36,891 nt of DNA from Clostridia bacterium. GTDB lineage: Bacteria; Bacillota; Limnochordia; DTU080; RSA5. Numbering within the stretch: the stretch's first letter is position 1; every line of letters starts with the position of its first letter. The stretch spans positions 1 to 36,891 of the forward strand of contig PKEX01000004.1 of NCBI GenBank assembly GCA_002919235.1. The letters are read 5' to 3'. This document shows, piece after piece, positions 16,196-22,878 of this stretch. The notes under the pieces are model-generated. The model was not told the DNA's origin. It made no database searches and worked only from the letters and a program-made list of their open reading frames with translations. A program made the position numbers and the translations under genes.

Positions 16196-17863
16196 ATGGC
16201 AAGATCTTCATCAGCGGTCTCTCTCATCCCCCTGGGAGGCGTCGGCGAGATCGGCAAGAACATGTGGGTCGTCGAACAGGGGGATGAGATCCTCGTCCTC
16301 GACTGCGGCGTCATGTTCCCGGACGAGGAGATGCTGGGCGTCGACTTGGTCATCCCCGACATCGCCTATCTGAAAGAGCGGCGCGACCGCGTCAAAGCCA
16401 TCCTGCTCAGCCACGGCCACGAGGACCACATCGGAGCTCTTCCCTACGTCCTGAGACAGCTGAACGTGCCCGTCTACGGTACCCGGCTCACCTTGGGCCT
16501 GGTCGAAGCGAAGCTGGAGGAGCACGGCCTGGCCGGGGACGTGAGGCTTCACGAGGTGAAGGCGGGCGATGTCATCAGGCTGGGCTCGTTCACCGTGGAG
16601 TTCATCCACGTCAACCACTCCCTGGCCGACGTGGTGGCCATGGCCATCACGACCCGGGCCGGCGTGATCCTCTACGCCACCGACTTCAAGTTTGACCACA
16701 CGCCCATCGACGGCAAGGTGACCGACATCCACCGCCTGGCGGAGCTGGGCCGCAGCGGGCTCCTCTGCCTGATGTCGGACAGCACCAACGCCGAGCGCCC
16801 GGGCTACACGCTGTCGGAGCGGACGGTAGGGGACACGCTGATCGAGGTGTTCCGGGAGGCCGAGGGGCGCATCGTCGTCGCCGCCTTCGCGTCCCACATC
16901 CACCGGATCCAGCAGATCCTCGACGCGGCCCAGCGTTTCGGCCGCAAAGTGTGCGTCGTGGGCCGGAGCATGGTAAAGAACGTGGACATCGCCGCGCGCC
17001 TGGGCTACCTGCACGTCCCGGACGGCATCATGATCGACACCGACCAATTGGACAAGTACCCGCCCGACGAGGTGGTGGTCATCACCACCGGGAGCCAGGG
17101 CGAGCCCATGGCGGCGCTGACCCGGATGGCCATGAACGAGCACAAGCAAGTGGCCATCGAACGGGGCGACACGGTGATCATCTCGGCCACGCCCATCCCC
17201 GGCAACGAGAAGTCCATCGGCAAGACCATCAACCACCTTTTCAAGCTGGGCGCCCGGGTGATCTACCACGCGGTGAGCGGCGTCCACGTCTCGGGCCACG
17301 CGAGCCAGGAGGAGCTCAAGTGGATGCTCAACCTCACCCGGCCCAAGTTCTTCATCCCCATCCACGGCGAGTACCGGATGCTGGCCACCCACGGCGAGCT
17401 CGCACGGCAGGTGGGCATCCCCGCGGAGAACATCGTCCTTCCCGAGATCGGCGACCGCATCGAGCTCACGCCCAACGGGATCCGAAAAGGGACGCCCGTC
17501 GAGTCCGGCCGCGTGCTGGTGGACGGCCTCGGCGTGGGCGACGTGGGCAACATCGTCCTTCGGGACCGCCAGCAGCTTTCGCAGGACGGCATCCTCATTG
17601 TGGTGGTCAGCCTGAACAAGCAGACCGGAGAAGTGCTGGCAGGGCCCGATATCATCTCCCGGGGCTTCGTCTACATGAGGGAGTCCGAAGGGCTCATCGA
17701 AGAAGCCCGGGAGATGGTGAAGAACGCCCTGGCGCCTCTGGCGTCCCAGGGGATCACCGAGTGGGGCACCATCAAGAGCGAGGTGCGGGACGTCCTCCAG
17801 CGCTACCTTTACGAAAAGACCAAGCGCCGGCCGGTGATCCTGCCCATCATCATGGAAGTGTGA
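16196..17863 (+). CDS. rnj: Ribonuclease J
   Basis: A 555-residue metallo-beta-lactamase/beta-CASP ribonuclease with endonuclease and 5'-3' exonuclease activity, central to mRNA decay and rRNA maturation in Gram-positives. The metal motif SHGHEDHIG begins with His73-x-His75-x-Asp77-His78, almost the same numbering as Bacillus RNase J1. ATDFKFDH, SDSTNAERPG, the phosphate-binding TGSQGEP, VSGVHVSGHA and FIPIHGEYRML follow, then the C-terminal domain. Length is normal. The ATG follows GGAGGTGTT at a slightly long spacing. Its position after dapA matches Bacillus rnjB, but whether it is a J1 or J2 orthologue cannot be decided from the sequence. It may also have its own promoter at 16072. Confidence 0.95.
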   Translation: MARSSSAVSLIPLGGVGEIGKNMWVVEQGDEILVLDCGVMFPDEEMLGVDLVIPDIAYLKERRDRVKAILLSHGHEDHIGALPYVLRQLNVPVYGTRLTLGLVEAKLEEHGLAGDVRLHEVKAGDVIRLGSFTVEFIHVNHSLADVVAMAITTRAGVILYATDFKFDHTPIDGKVTDIHRLAELGRSGLLCLMSDSTNAERPGYTLSERTVGDTLIEVFREAEGRIVVAAFASHIHRIQQILDAAQRFGRKVCVVGRSMVKNVDIAARLGYLHVPDGIMIDTDQLDKYPPDEVVVITTGSQGEPMAALTRMAMNEHKQVAIERGDTVIISATPIPGNEKSIGKTINHLFKLGARVIYHAVSGVHVSGHASQEELKWMLNLTRPKFFIPIHGEYRMLATHGELARQVGIPAENIVLPEIGDRIELTPNGIRKGTPVESGRVLVDGLGVGDVGNIVLRDRQQLSQDGILIVVVSLNKQTGEVLAGPDIISRGFVYMRESEGLIEEAREMVKNALAPLASQGITEWGTIKSEVRDVLQRYLYEKTKRRPVILPIIMEV

Positions 17864-17941
17864 CCCACATGCTCCCGCCGGGAAGGGGCATACTAAGGCC
17901 GCAAAGAGCCAGAGGGGCGCGGCCCGTCCCGGGGGAGAAGG

Positions 17942-18760
17942 GTGAACTCCGTGAGCGATCGCTGGTTTGCGGCGCACGACGGCCAGGCGGGGGCGCCGGC
18001 GGCTGCCCAGGCGCCCCGCCTGCAGGCCATTCAAGAGCTGGGACAACCGGCGCTGCCCCCCAAGATCGAGGGGGGCGTCCACTGCCTTTCCATCATCGGG
18101 CAGATCGAAGGGCACATGGTGCTCCCGCCGAAGACCAAGACCACCAAGTACGAGCACGTCATTCCCCAGCTGGTCGCGGTGGAGCAGAACCCCGCAGTCA
18201 AAGGGCTGCTGGTCGTCCTCAACACGGTAGGCGGCGACATCGAGGCGGGGCTGGCCATCGCGGAGATGATCAAGAGCCTCTCCAAACCCACGGTCTCGCT
18301 CATCCTCGGGGGAGGCCACTCCATCGGCGCCCCGATCGCCGTGGCGGCGCAGCGCTCGTTCATCGCCAGCACCGCGACGATGACCATTCATCCCATCCGC
18401 CTGAGCGGCCTGGTCATCGGTGTTCCCCAGACGTACGAGTACCTGGACAAGATGCAGGACCGGGTGATCCGCTTTATCGTGGAAAACTCCCGCATTCCTG
18501 AAGGAGCCTTGCGGGAGTTGATGTTCCGCACCGGTGAACTGGTGCGGGACGTGGGCACCGTCCTGATCGGCGCCGAGGCCGTGCAGGCGGGCCTCATCGA
18601 CCAGGTGGGCGGCTTGGCCGACGCCCTCCAATGCCTGCGGGCCATGATCGACGCGGGGAGCGCCGGAGTTTCCCGCCCGTTCCCGCCTTTTGCCGGCGGG
18701 GCGGCCCCCCTGTCCCCGGCCGCTGGGCCCGGTTTCGCCGCCGGTGGGCCGCGCCTTTAG
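17942..18760 (+). CDS. tepA: ClpP-like protease TepA
   Basis: A 272-residue ClpP/crotonase-fold protein. [21 protein letters not shown] opens the domain. The oxyanion loop [17 protein letters not shown], the putative nucleophile Ser in [14 protein letters not shown] and the putative catalytic His in [10 protein letters not shown] follow. These match TepA, which lies between rnjB and ylzJ in Bacillus and was named for an effect on protein translocation; the physiological substrate is not settled. The Gly/Pro/Ala-rich C-terminal tail (about 40 residues) is longer than needed and probably disordered. The GTG start is close to GGGGGAGAAGG; GTG at 17951 is an alternative nine bases on. Its stop precedes ylzJ by 12 nt. 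Confidence 0.9.
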   Translation: MNSVSDRWFAAHDGQAGAPAAAQAPRLQAIQELGQPALPPKIEGGVHCLSIIGQIEGHMVLPPKTKTTKYEHVIPQLVAVEQNPAVKGLLVVLNTVGGDIEAGLAIAEMIKSLSKPTVSLILGGGHSIGAPIAVAAQRSFIASTATMTIHPIRLSGLVIGVPQTYEYLDKMQDRVIRFIVENSRIPEGALRELMFRTGELVRDVGTVLIGAEAVQAGLIDQVGGLADALQCLRAMIDAGSAGVSRPFPPFAGGAAPLSPAAGPGFAAGGPRL

Positions 18761-18772
18761 GGAGGCGAAAGG

Positions 18773-18985
18773 ATGCTCCTTTACACGGTGGTGCCGCCCG
18801 AAGAGATCTTCTTCGGCGACGACGAGGCCCCGGAGCCTGTGGCCGCCGCGGTGGCGGGCGTGCCGGTGCTGGTCACTCCCGCCGGCGGCGGGTGGGCCCG
18901 GATCGAGCGGCTCCTTTCCACCGACCCCGACCACTTCCTCGATCCCCGCTTCCAACCGGGCGCGCTGGTCTCGCTGAAACCGTAA
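18773..18985 (+). CDS. ylzJ: YlzJ-like protein
   Basis: A 70-residue protein with the YlzJ start MLLYTVVPPEEIFFG and the typical C-terminal half (ARIERLLSTDPDHFLDPRFQPGALV). The function is unknown. The family is found mainly directly after tepA and before ftsK/spoIIIE in spore formers. The ATG follows GGAGGCGAAAGG and begins 12 nt after tepA, so the pair is co-translated. In this window the following gene is not ftsK but a YuzD-like thioredoxin-fold gene, so the usual order breaks here. Confidence 0.8.
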   Translation: MLLYTVVPPEEIFFGDDEAPEPVAAAVAGVPVLVTPAGGGWARIERLLSTDPDHFLDPRFQPGALVSLKP

Positions 18986-19055
18986 GAGGGCAGCCCGCGC
19001 CCCGGGTGATGCCCGTCTCCCCGGCGCACCGCGCGGCCCCGCCGCGCATAGCCTG

Positions 19056-19076
19056 GCAGGAGAAGGTGACTCCTGC
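19056..19076 (+). promoter_or_regulatory. Leader hairpin before the YuzD-like gene
   Basis: GCAGGAG (19056-19062) pairs perfectly with CTCCTGC (19070-19076) around a seven-base loop. A second AGGAG follows directly and could compete for the CTCCT strand. It is 24 nt before the GTG start at 19100 and is not followed by a U-run. It may be a translational control element; this is a low-confidence call. Confidence 0.3.
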
Positions 19077-19099
19077 AGGAGAAAGGGGAGTGGGCAGAG

Positions 19100-19549
19100 G
19101 TGGATCGCGTCGAAGTGGTGGTCGCCGCCGGCAAGGACCACAAGATCTGCTACGGGTGAGCGAACGGGCGATCTCTGGAAGAGATCACGGACTCCTTGCG
19201 AAAACGCCTGGAGCGGAACTTCGGCGAGGCCGTCACCTGCCGCTTCGTCGACGTGGAGAGCGCCGAGCTCCAGCGGTACCCCGAGATCGCGGAGCGGCTC
19301 CGCCGGCGGGGCAAGGCGGCGCTGCCCATCGTTGCCTTCAACGGGAAGGTCCGCTACAGCGGCATCTTCTCGCCCACGTTTATCCAGCGGGACCTCCGGG
19401 AACTGCTGGGCGAGAAAGCCGGCACCGGCACGAGAAGGCCCGGCCCTCGCTCCTTCGATCTCCGGGGGGCCGGGACCGCGGGCTGGGGCAGCGCCAGGGT
19501 GGCCGGCCGCGGGCCCGGGGCCGTCTCTTCCCACCGCACCTTCCGCTAG
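19100..19549 (+). CDS. Candidate selenoprotein: YuzD-like thioredoxin-fold protein with CxxU motif (UGA at 19157)
   Basis: From GTG at 19100 the frame runs 19 codons, meets TGA at 19157-19159, then continues open to TAG at 19549 (149 residues). Around the TGA it reads KICYG-U-ANGRSLEEI, placing Sec20 three residues after Cys17, i.e. CxxU. The rest (LRKRLERNFGEAVTCRFVDV, then LPIVAFNGKVRYSG and RDLRELL) follows the fold of YuzD/DUF1462 thioredoxin-like proteins, whose motif is CxxC in the corresponding place. The segment before the TGA (RVEVVVAAGKDHKICYG) supplies the first beta strand, so coding clearly exists on both sides. GGGGAG lies nine bases before the GTG. TTG at 19196 would give a 117-residue protein lacking the redox motif. 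The last 45 residues are Gly/Arg-rich and probably disordered. Alternatives are a nonsense mutation or a sequencing error. Confidence 0.7.
19157..19186 (+). promoter_or_regulatory. Candidate bacterial SECIS element with UGA codon
   Basis: After the UGA (19157-19159), GATCTC (19170-19175) pairs perfectly with GAGATC (19181-19186) around the loop TGGAA (19176-19180). Bacterial SECIS hairpins typically have a short loop with a G in its first two bases, a stem of at least four pairs, and about 16-37 nt between UGA and loop. Here these are G at position two, six pairs and 16 nt. The hairpin is within the coding sequence, as expected for SelB recruitment in bacteria. Confidence 0.6.
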
Positions 19550-19550
19550 C

Positions 19551-20228
19551 TCACTGCTGGATGGGGGGCGGGAAAGGCCGCCACTCCAGGGGCGGCTTCT
19601 TCGCTTGCTCCGGAGGGGCGGCCGGCCCCGGGCCTTGGGCCTCGCGGGACCCGCGCGTCCCGGGAGGGCCGGCCGCCTCCTCCGCTGGCCTTCCTTCCTC
19701 GTGAGACGGCACGGGGCCGGGCTCGTCTGCCGGGCGGCTCTCCAGGGGGGAGGGGCCCGCCCGCACCTGCGAGATGCGGGTCTCTCCCGCCGCCGCGCCG
19801 CCCAGCGCCTCGCCCGCCGGCTCCCGGAGGGAGACGCTCCGTTCCTCCCTGGCGTCTCGTGGCCGAAGGGAGAGGACGAAGCGGATCCGGTGGCGGAATT
19901 CCGTGGTCACCGGATCGTAGTCGTAGTCGGACTGGAGCTCCTCCACGTGGACCGCGAGCTCCCGGCCGGCCAGGCCGGGAGCCTCCACGGTGCGGGCGAA
20001 CGGGATCGAGAGCCCTTCTCCTTGAATCTCCCGGCTTCCCGAGCGCAGGAAGTACATGTACGAGTGGATCTCGCCCCGGACCGCGACGGTCCGTTCGTCC
20101 ACGGCCTTCCACTCGATCTGCTTCGGTTCCAGCTTCACGTCGAGCACTTGCGAAACGCCGGCCAGGCGGCCGCCCCCCTGCAGGGTGACGCTGGCGCGCA
20201 CGGTCCCGGCGGTCCTCTCCTCGTCCAT
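19551..20228 (-). CDS. SPOCS-like (DUF3794-type) protein with proline-rich tail
   Basis: A 225-residue protein without a signal peptide. Residues about 8-125 form a beta-rich domain with SVTLQGGGRLAGVSQVLDVK, TVAVRGEIHSYMYFL and ARTVEAPGLAGRELAVHVEE, resembling the SPOCS/DUF3794 domain of spore coat and exosporium morphogenetic proteins such as SipL. Similarity is by pattern only. The remaining 100 residues are rich in Pro, Glu, Gly and Ala and end in PLEWRPFPPPIQQ; they are probably disordered and could be a binding tail. The ATG at 20228 has GGGGAG nine bases upstream. A longer frame running upstream to 20852 is not supported because it crosses the CAP-domain gene. It is convergent with the candidate selenoprotein gene, the two stops being one base apart. 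Probably a sporulation surface protein. Confidence 0.6.
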   Translation of the reverse strand: MDEERTAGTVRASVTLQGGGRLAGVSQVLDVKLEPKQIEWKAVDERTVAVRGEIHSYMYFLRSGSREIQGEGLSIPFARTVEAPGLAGRELAVHVEELQSDYDYDPVTTEFRHRIRFVLSLRPRDAREERSVSLREPAGEALGGAAAGETRISQVRAGPSPLESRPADEPGPVPSHEEGRPAEEAAGPPGTRGSREAQGPGPAAPPEQAKKPPLEWRPFPPPIQQ

Positions 20229-20354
20229 CGTCGGATCACTCCCCAGTGTATGGGTATTCGGACCGCACGGGGACCATGACGCGAAGACTGCCGGCGCCGC
20301 CGCAAATTGACAAGAGGCGCGCCGCACGTTCCCAGGGAAGCTCCCCCCGGAAGA

Positions 20355-20381
20355 CCGGCCCGCGTTCACACGGCGGGCCGG
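20355..20381 (+). promoter_or_regulatory. GC-rich hairpin upstream of the CAP-domain gene
   Basis: CCGGCCCGC (20355-20363) pairs perfectly with GCGGGCCGG (20373-20381) across a nine-base loop. It ends three bases before the TAAGGAGG ribosome site of the gene at 20400. There is no U-run on either strand. It may be a 5' UTR structure, but such stems are common at this GC content. Confidence 0.3.
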
Positions 20382-20399
20382 CCGTAAGGAGGCTTCCCC

Positions 20400-20966
20400 A
20401 TGGAGTTCGCAACGCGTCCCTTGACGCCGCCGGCAAGATCCCGCCGGCGCCGGGCGCTGGCGCTGGTCGCCGCGCTCCTCGCGTCGCTGGCCCCCGCGGC
20501 GGCCGTCCCCAGCCGCGCGGCGGCCGCGCCCTTTGAAAGCCGGGACGAAGCAGGCCAGCTGTTCTCTTGGATCAACCAAGCCCGGCTGGAGCACGGGAGG
20601 GATCCGCTGGTGCGGGATGAGCGCCTCGACGCGCTGGCGCTCAAGAAGGCCTGGGACATGGCGGAAAACGGCTACTTTGACCACGTGTCGCCGGCGTACG
20701 GGACGGTCTTTGACATGCTGCAGGCGGCGGGGATCAGCTATAAGTGGGCGGGGGAGAACATCGCGCGCGCCGGCGGCGCGGAGCAGGCGCACGCGGCGCT
20801 GATGCAGAGCCCCGACCACCGGGCCAACATCCTCAGCGCGGGGTACACCCACGTAGGCGTCGGCGCGGTGCGGGTGGGCCGGCGGCTCTACATCGCTCAG
20901 GTGTTCGCGAGGCCCCGGGATCCTGCAGCCGCCGCCCGGGGCGGCGCCGAGCAGGCTTCCTGGTAG
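20400..20966 (+). CDS. Secreted CAP-domain (SCP/PR1, YkwD-like) protein
   Basis: A 188-residue exported protein. An Arg-rich N-terminus and a hydrophobic core (residues about 18-45, ending AAVPSRAAAA) form a signal peptide. A CAP domain follows from residue about 48, with FSWINQARLEHGRDPLV, FDHVSP, WAGENIARAG and MQSPDHRANILSAGYTHVGVG. The His of FDHVSP, the Glu of GENIA and the His of SPDHRANIL form the cavity typical of YkwD-type bacterial CAP proteins. The biochemical role is unknown; several relatives are spore or cell-surface proteins. The ATG has an ideal TAAGGAGG site. The 3' end overlaps the convergent glycosyltransferase gene by 70 bases, so its last 23 residues (a Pro/Ala-rich tail) are read antisense. 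Confidence 0.85.
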   Translation: MEFATRPLTPPARSRRRRALALVAALLASLAPAAAVPSRAAAAPFESRDEAGQLFSWINQARLEHGRDPLVRDERLDALALKKAWDMAENGYFDHVSPAYGTVFDMLQAAGISYKWAGENIARAGGAEQAHAALMQSPDHRANILSAGYTHVGVGAVRVGRRLYIAQVFARPRDPAAAARGGAEQASW

Positions 20967-21919
20967 ACGGCCAGCGTGCGGCGGGCCATCTCCCGCGCGT
21001 CCCAGCGCGCCTTCGCCAGCCGGGCGCCGAAGGCTTTGAGCTCAAGGAGCCGGCGAGGGTTTTGAGCCAGCTCGCGGATGGCGGGGGCCATGCGCTCCGC
21101 CGTGGGGCGCTGGCGGCTTTCCCTCCCGCTGAAATTGAACCATTCCAAGCGGTCGACGTTCTCCGGCGTCACCGGTCCGTCCCAGTAGCTGCCCAGCACC
21201 AGCGCCGCGCAGCCGCACGCCATGGCCTCCCGCACGCCCCTGCCGGTGGCCAGGACCGCGTCGGCCCGCCGCAGTTGGTCCTCGACGGCCGTCGCGGGCC
21301 GGGCCTTCCCGTCGGGGGCCCAGTCGGAGACGTAGCGGAGCTCCACGTCCCGGCGGAAGGCCACCGCCCGGTGGAGCTCCCGCAGGCCTTCCACCTTGGC
21401 CGGGCTCACCCGGCCGAGGTAGACCAGGCGGAGGCGGGGCTTTGAGCGCGGCTTGGGGGCGGGATCCGGGTGAAAGCGGCGCAGGTCGACGCCGTTTTCG
21501 ATGCGGGCGTGCGCGAGCCCCTGGCGCGCGAGGATGTCCGAGATCTCCCCGCTCACGGCGATGAGAGCGGCCGCGCGGCCCGGCCCGGGCAGGCGTTGGC
21601 CGGGGCTGTGCAGCGTCACCACCGCCGGGACGCCGGTGCGCCTCATGATCTCACCCGCGGCCAGAGAAGCCCGGAAGGAGTGCGCGTGGAGGACGTCGAT
21701 GCGGTCGCGGGACGCCAGCTGCCGGAGTCGCTCGGGGTCGGCCGCTTCCAACACCGCCCCGTGCTGGACCGCGTCGGCGAAGAGCTCCGTCTGGACGATG
21801 CGGGGAAAGCACAGGCGCACCTGGTGCCCCAGGAGGACCAGCTCCTTGGCCAGCGTCGCCATGTGCGTCTCGATGCCGCCGTAGGAGGCGGGCCGGTCGG
21901 CGTACAGCGCGATGCGCAT
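20897..21919 (-). CDS. GT-B glycosyltransferase, family 4 type
   Basis: A 340-residue GT-B enzyme. The N-terminal domain starts MRIALYADRPASYGGIETHM with the Gly-rich acceptor loop and continues with LHAHSFRASLAAGEIMRR and VTLHSPGQRLPG. The C-terminal donor domain has LVYLGRVSPAKVEGLRELHRAV and the E-x7-E-like stretch GVREAMACGCAALVLGSYW. Such enzymes transfer a sugar from a nucleotide donor, commonly in surface glycan synthesis; the substrate is not identifiable. The ATG at 21919 follows GGGGAGGGG and is preferred over longer openings. It stands alone on the minus strand between a cysteine-rich probable coat gene and the CAP gene, suggesting a role in surface or spore glycosylation, which is an inference. 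Confidence 0.8.
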   Translation of the reverse strand: MRIALYADRPASYGGIETHMATLAKELVLLGHQVRLCFPRIVQTELFADAVQHGAVLEAADPERLRQLASRDRIDVLHAHSFRASLAAGEIMRRTGVPAVVTLHSPGQRLPGPGRAAALIAVSGEISDILARQGLAHARIENGVDLRRFHPDPAPKPRSKPRLRLVYLGRVSPAKVEGLRELHRAVAFRRDVELRYVSDWAPDGKARPATAVEDQLRRADAVLATGRGVREAMACGCAALVLGSYWDGPVTPENVDRLEWFNFSGRESRQRPTAERMAPAIRELAQNPRRLLELKAFGARLAKARWDAREMARRTLAVYQEACSAPPRAAAAGSRGLANT

Positions 21920-22029
21920 GGGAACCCCTCCCCGGGCCATGGGCCTTTTCGCGCGCCGCGGGCCTCGCCGGTGACGAGGCCCGCGGCGTGATCTTCCTCG
22001 CTTTGAGTGGGGCCCGTTCGCCGCCGCGT

Positions 22030-22668
22030 TCACCGGATGGGAAACGGCGGCCAAAACTCGCCGCGCTCGCACATGTCCGCCCACTCGGGGCAGCCGATGG
22101 GAGAGACCTGCACGCACTCGGGCGGCTGGGGGCAAAACCGGGCTTCCCGCACCTCGAGCTGGACCGTGTAGGTGACTTTCACCACGATGAAGAGTCCCAC
22201 TTCACACTCGATGGTGTCTGCCACCCCTTCGGTCTCCCGGATGCGGGCGTTGAGGCACCGCACCAGGTGGAAGAAGCGCAGGTCCATCTCGGGACGGGCG
22301 CCTTGCAGCCGGGCGCGCTTTCGAAAGCGGAACGTCTTGGTGACCGTGTGGTCGTACCCGTCCGAGTCGGCGAACGTCACCGTCTGGTCCCACTCGACGG
22401 TGAACTCCACCTCGCCGTCCCGGGGGATCCCGGCGTCGATCACCCGTACGTTGGCGACGTCACATGCGATGACGTTGGCGGGTTCGGGGATCAGATCGGT
22501 GAAGCGGAACGTGGGGCATTCGCAGACGGTGCACTCGTCGTACACCTTGTCGACGATGATGCACTCGGGGCCGTATTCGTCGCCTCCTCCAGCGCCGACG
22601 ATGGGGGCAAGACGCTGCTCCGCCTTCGGCTGCCAGTAGCTCAGCTGCAGGCTCTGGCTCTTGGCCAT
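22030..22668 (-). CDS. Cysteine-rich protein, probable spore coat component
   Basis: A 212-residue protein with eleven cysteines and no signal peptide. Four cluster near the N-terminus (ECIIVDKVYDECTVCEC) and four near the C-terminus (FCPQPPECVQVSPIGCPEWADMC). The middle is beta-rich (DGEVEFTVEWDQTVTFAD, FIVVKVTYTVQLEV). The VDKVYDxC signature recurs in poorly described clostridial proteins. I cannot name a family with certainty. Cys richness, lack of export signal and a good sigma-K-like promoter 84 nt upstream all point to a late mother-cell coat protein that is cross-linked by disulfides. The ATG follows AAGGAGGGAAAAGG. Confidence 0.6.
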   Translation of the reverse strand: MAKSQSLQLSYWQPKAEQRLAPIVGAGGGDEYGPECIIVDKVYDECTVCECPTFRFTDLIPEPANVIACDVANVRVIDAGIPRDGEVEFTVEWDQTVTFADSDGYDHTVTKTFRFRKRARLQGARPEMDLRFFHLVRCLNARIRETEGVADTIECEVGLFIVVKVTYTVQLEVREARFCPQPPECVQVSPIGCPEWADMCERGEFWPPFPIR

Positions 22669-22751
22669 AGGTACCTTTTCCCTCCTTTATCTGACCTGGC
22701 CCACCCCCCTTGCCGGATCTTCGAGGGGCACGGGCTCGCCGCAAGTCATTA

Positions 22752-22780
22752 CACACTATGAGAGCCTAGGGGGATTGGTG
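22752..22780 (-). promoter_or_regulatory. Candidate sigma-K promoter for the cysteine-rich gene
   Basis: Read on the minus strand, CACC (22780-22777) is followed 16 nt later by CATAGTGTG (22760-22752), matching mACm-N16-CATAnnnTA except for the last base. It has the same spacing and almost the same sequence as the element before dpsA. It is 84 nt before the ATG at 22668 and faces away from sleB. Confidence 0.5.
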
Positions 22781-22801
22781 AGTGCTGGCGATTCCCACGG
22801 G

Positions 22802-22831
22802 GCGTAAGCCCGCTCGCCGCGGGGGAGAATA
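22802..22831 (+). promoter_or_regulatory. Candidate forespore (sigma-F/G type) promoter for sleB
   Basis: GCGTA (22802-22806) is followed, 15 nt later, by GGGGAGAATA (22822-22831). The sigma-F consensus is GywTA, 15 nt, GGnrAnAnTw; the -10 matches fully and the -35 at four of five positions. It is 47 nt before the sleB ATG. Bacillus sleB-ypeB is expressed in the forespore from a sigma-G promoter, and sigma-F and sigma-G recognition overlaps. Confidence 0.5.
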
Positions 22832-22878
22832 GGCAGGGCTGCACATGTGAGCTTTGGGTTCCAGCGGAGGGATGCGGG

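Noticed and set aside
19157-19159. TGA in the YuzD-like gene read as a nonsense mutation or frameshift
   Set aside because: The same frame is coding on both sides, UGA lies at the redox position and a SECIS-like hairpin follows. A pseudogene remains possible and is listed as the refuting case.
16211-19534. A minus-strand open frame of about 1107 codons opposite the RNase J, tepA, ylzJ and YuzD-like genes
   Set aside because: Composition is His/Asp/Gly-rich with no recognisable domain. It is an antisense shadow of well-identified genes, a frequent artefact at high GC.
20245-20252. CATACACT on the minus strand before the SPOCS-like gene as a sigma-E -10
   Set aside because: The -10 is a good match but no -35 occurs at 13-16 nt. 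The site is only 17 nt from the ATG, leaving almost no leader.
20307-20312. TTGACA upstream of the CAP-domain gene as a sigma-A -35
   Set aside because: No -10 is present 16-18 nt downstream (TCCCAG or CCCAGG).
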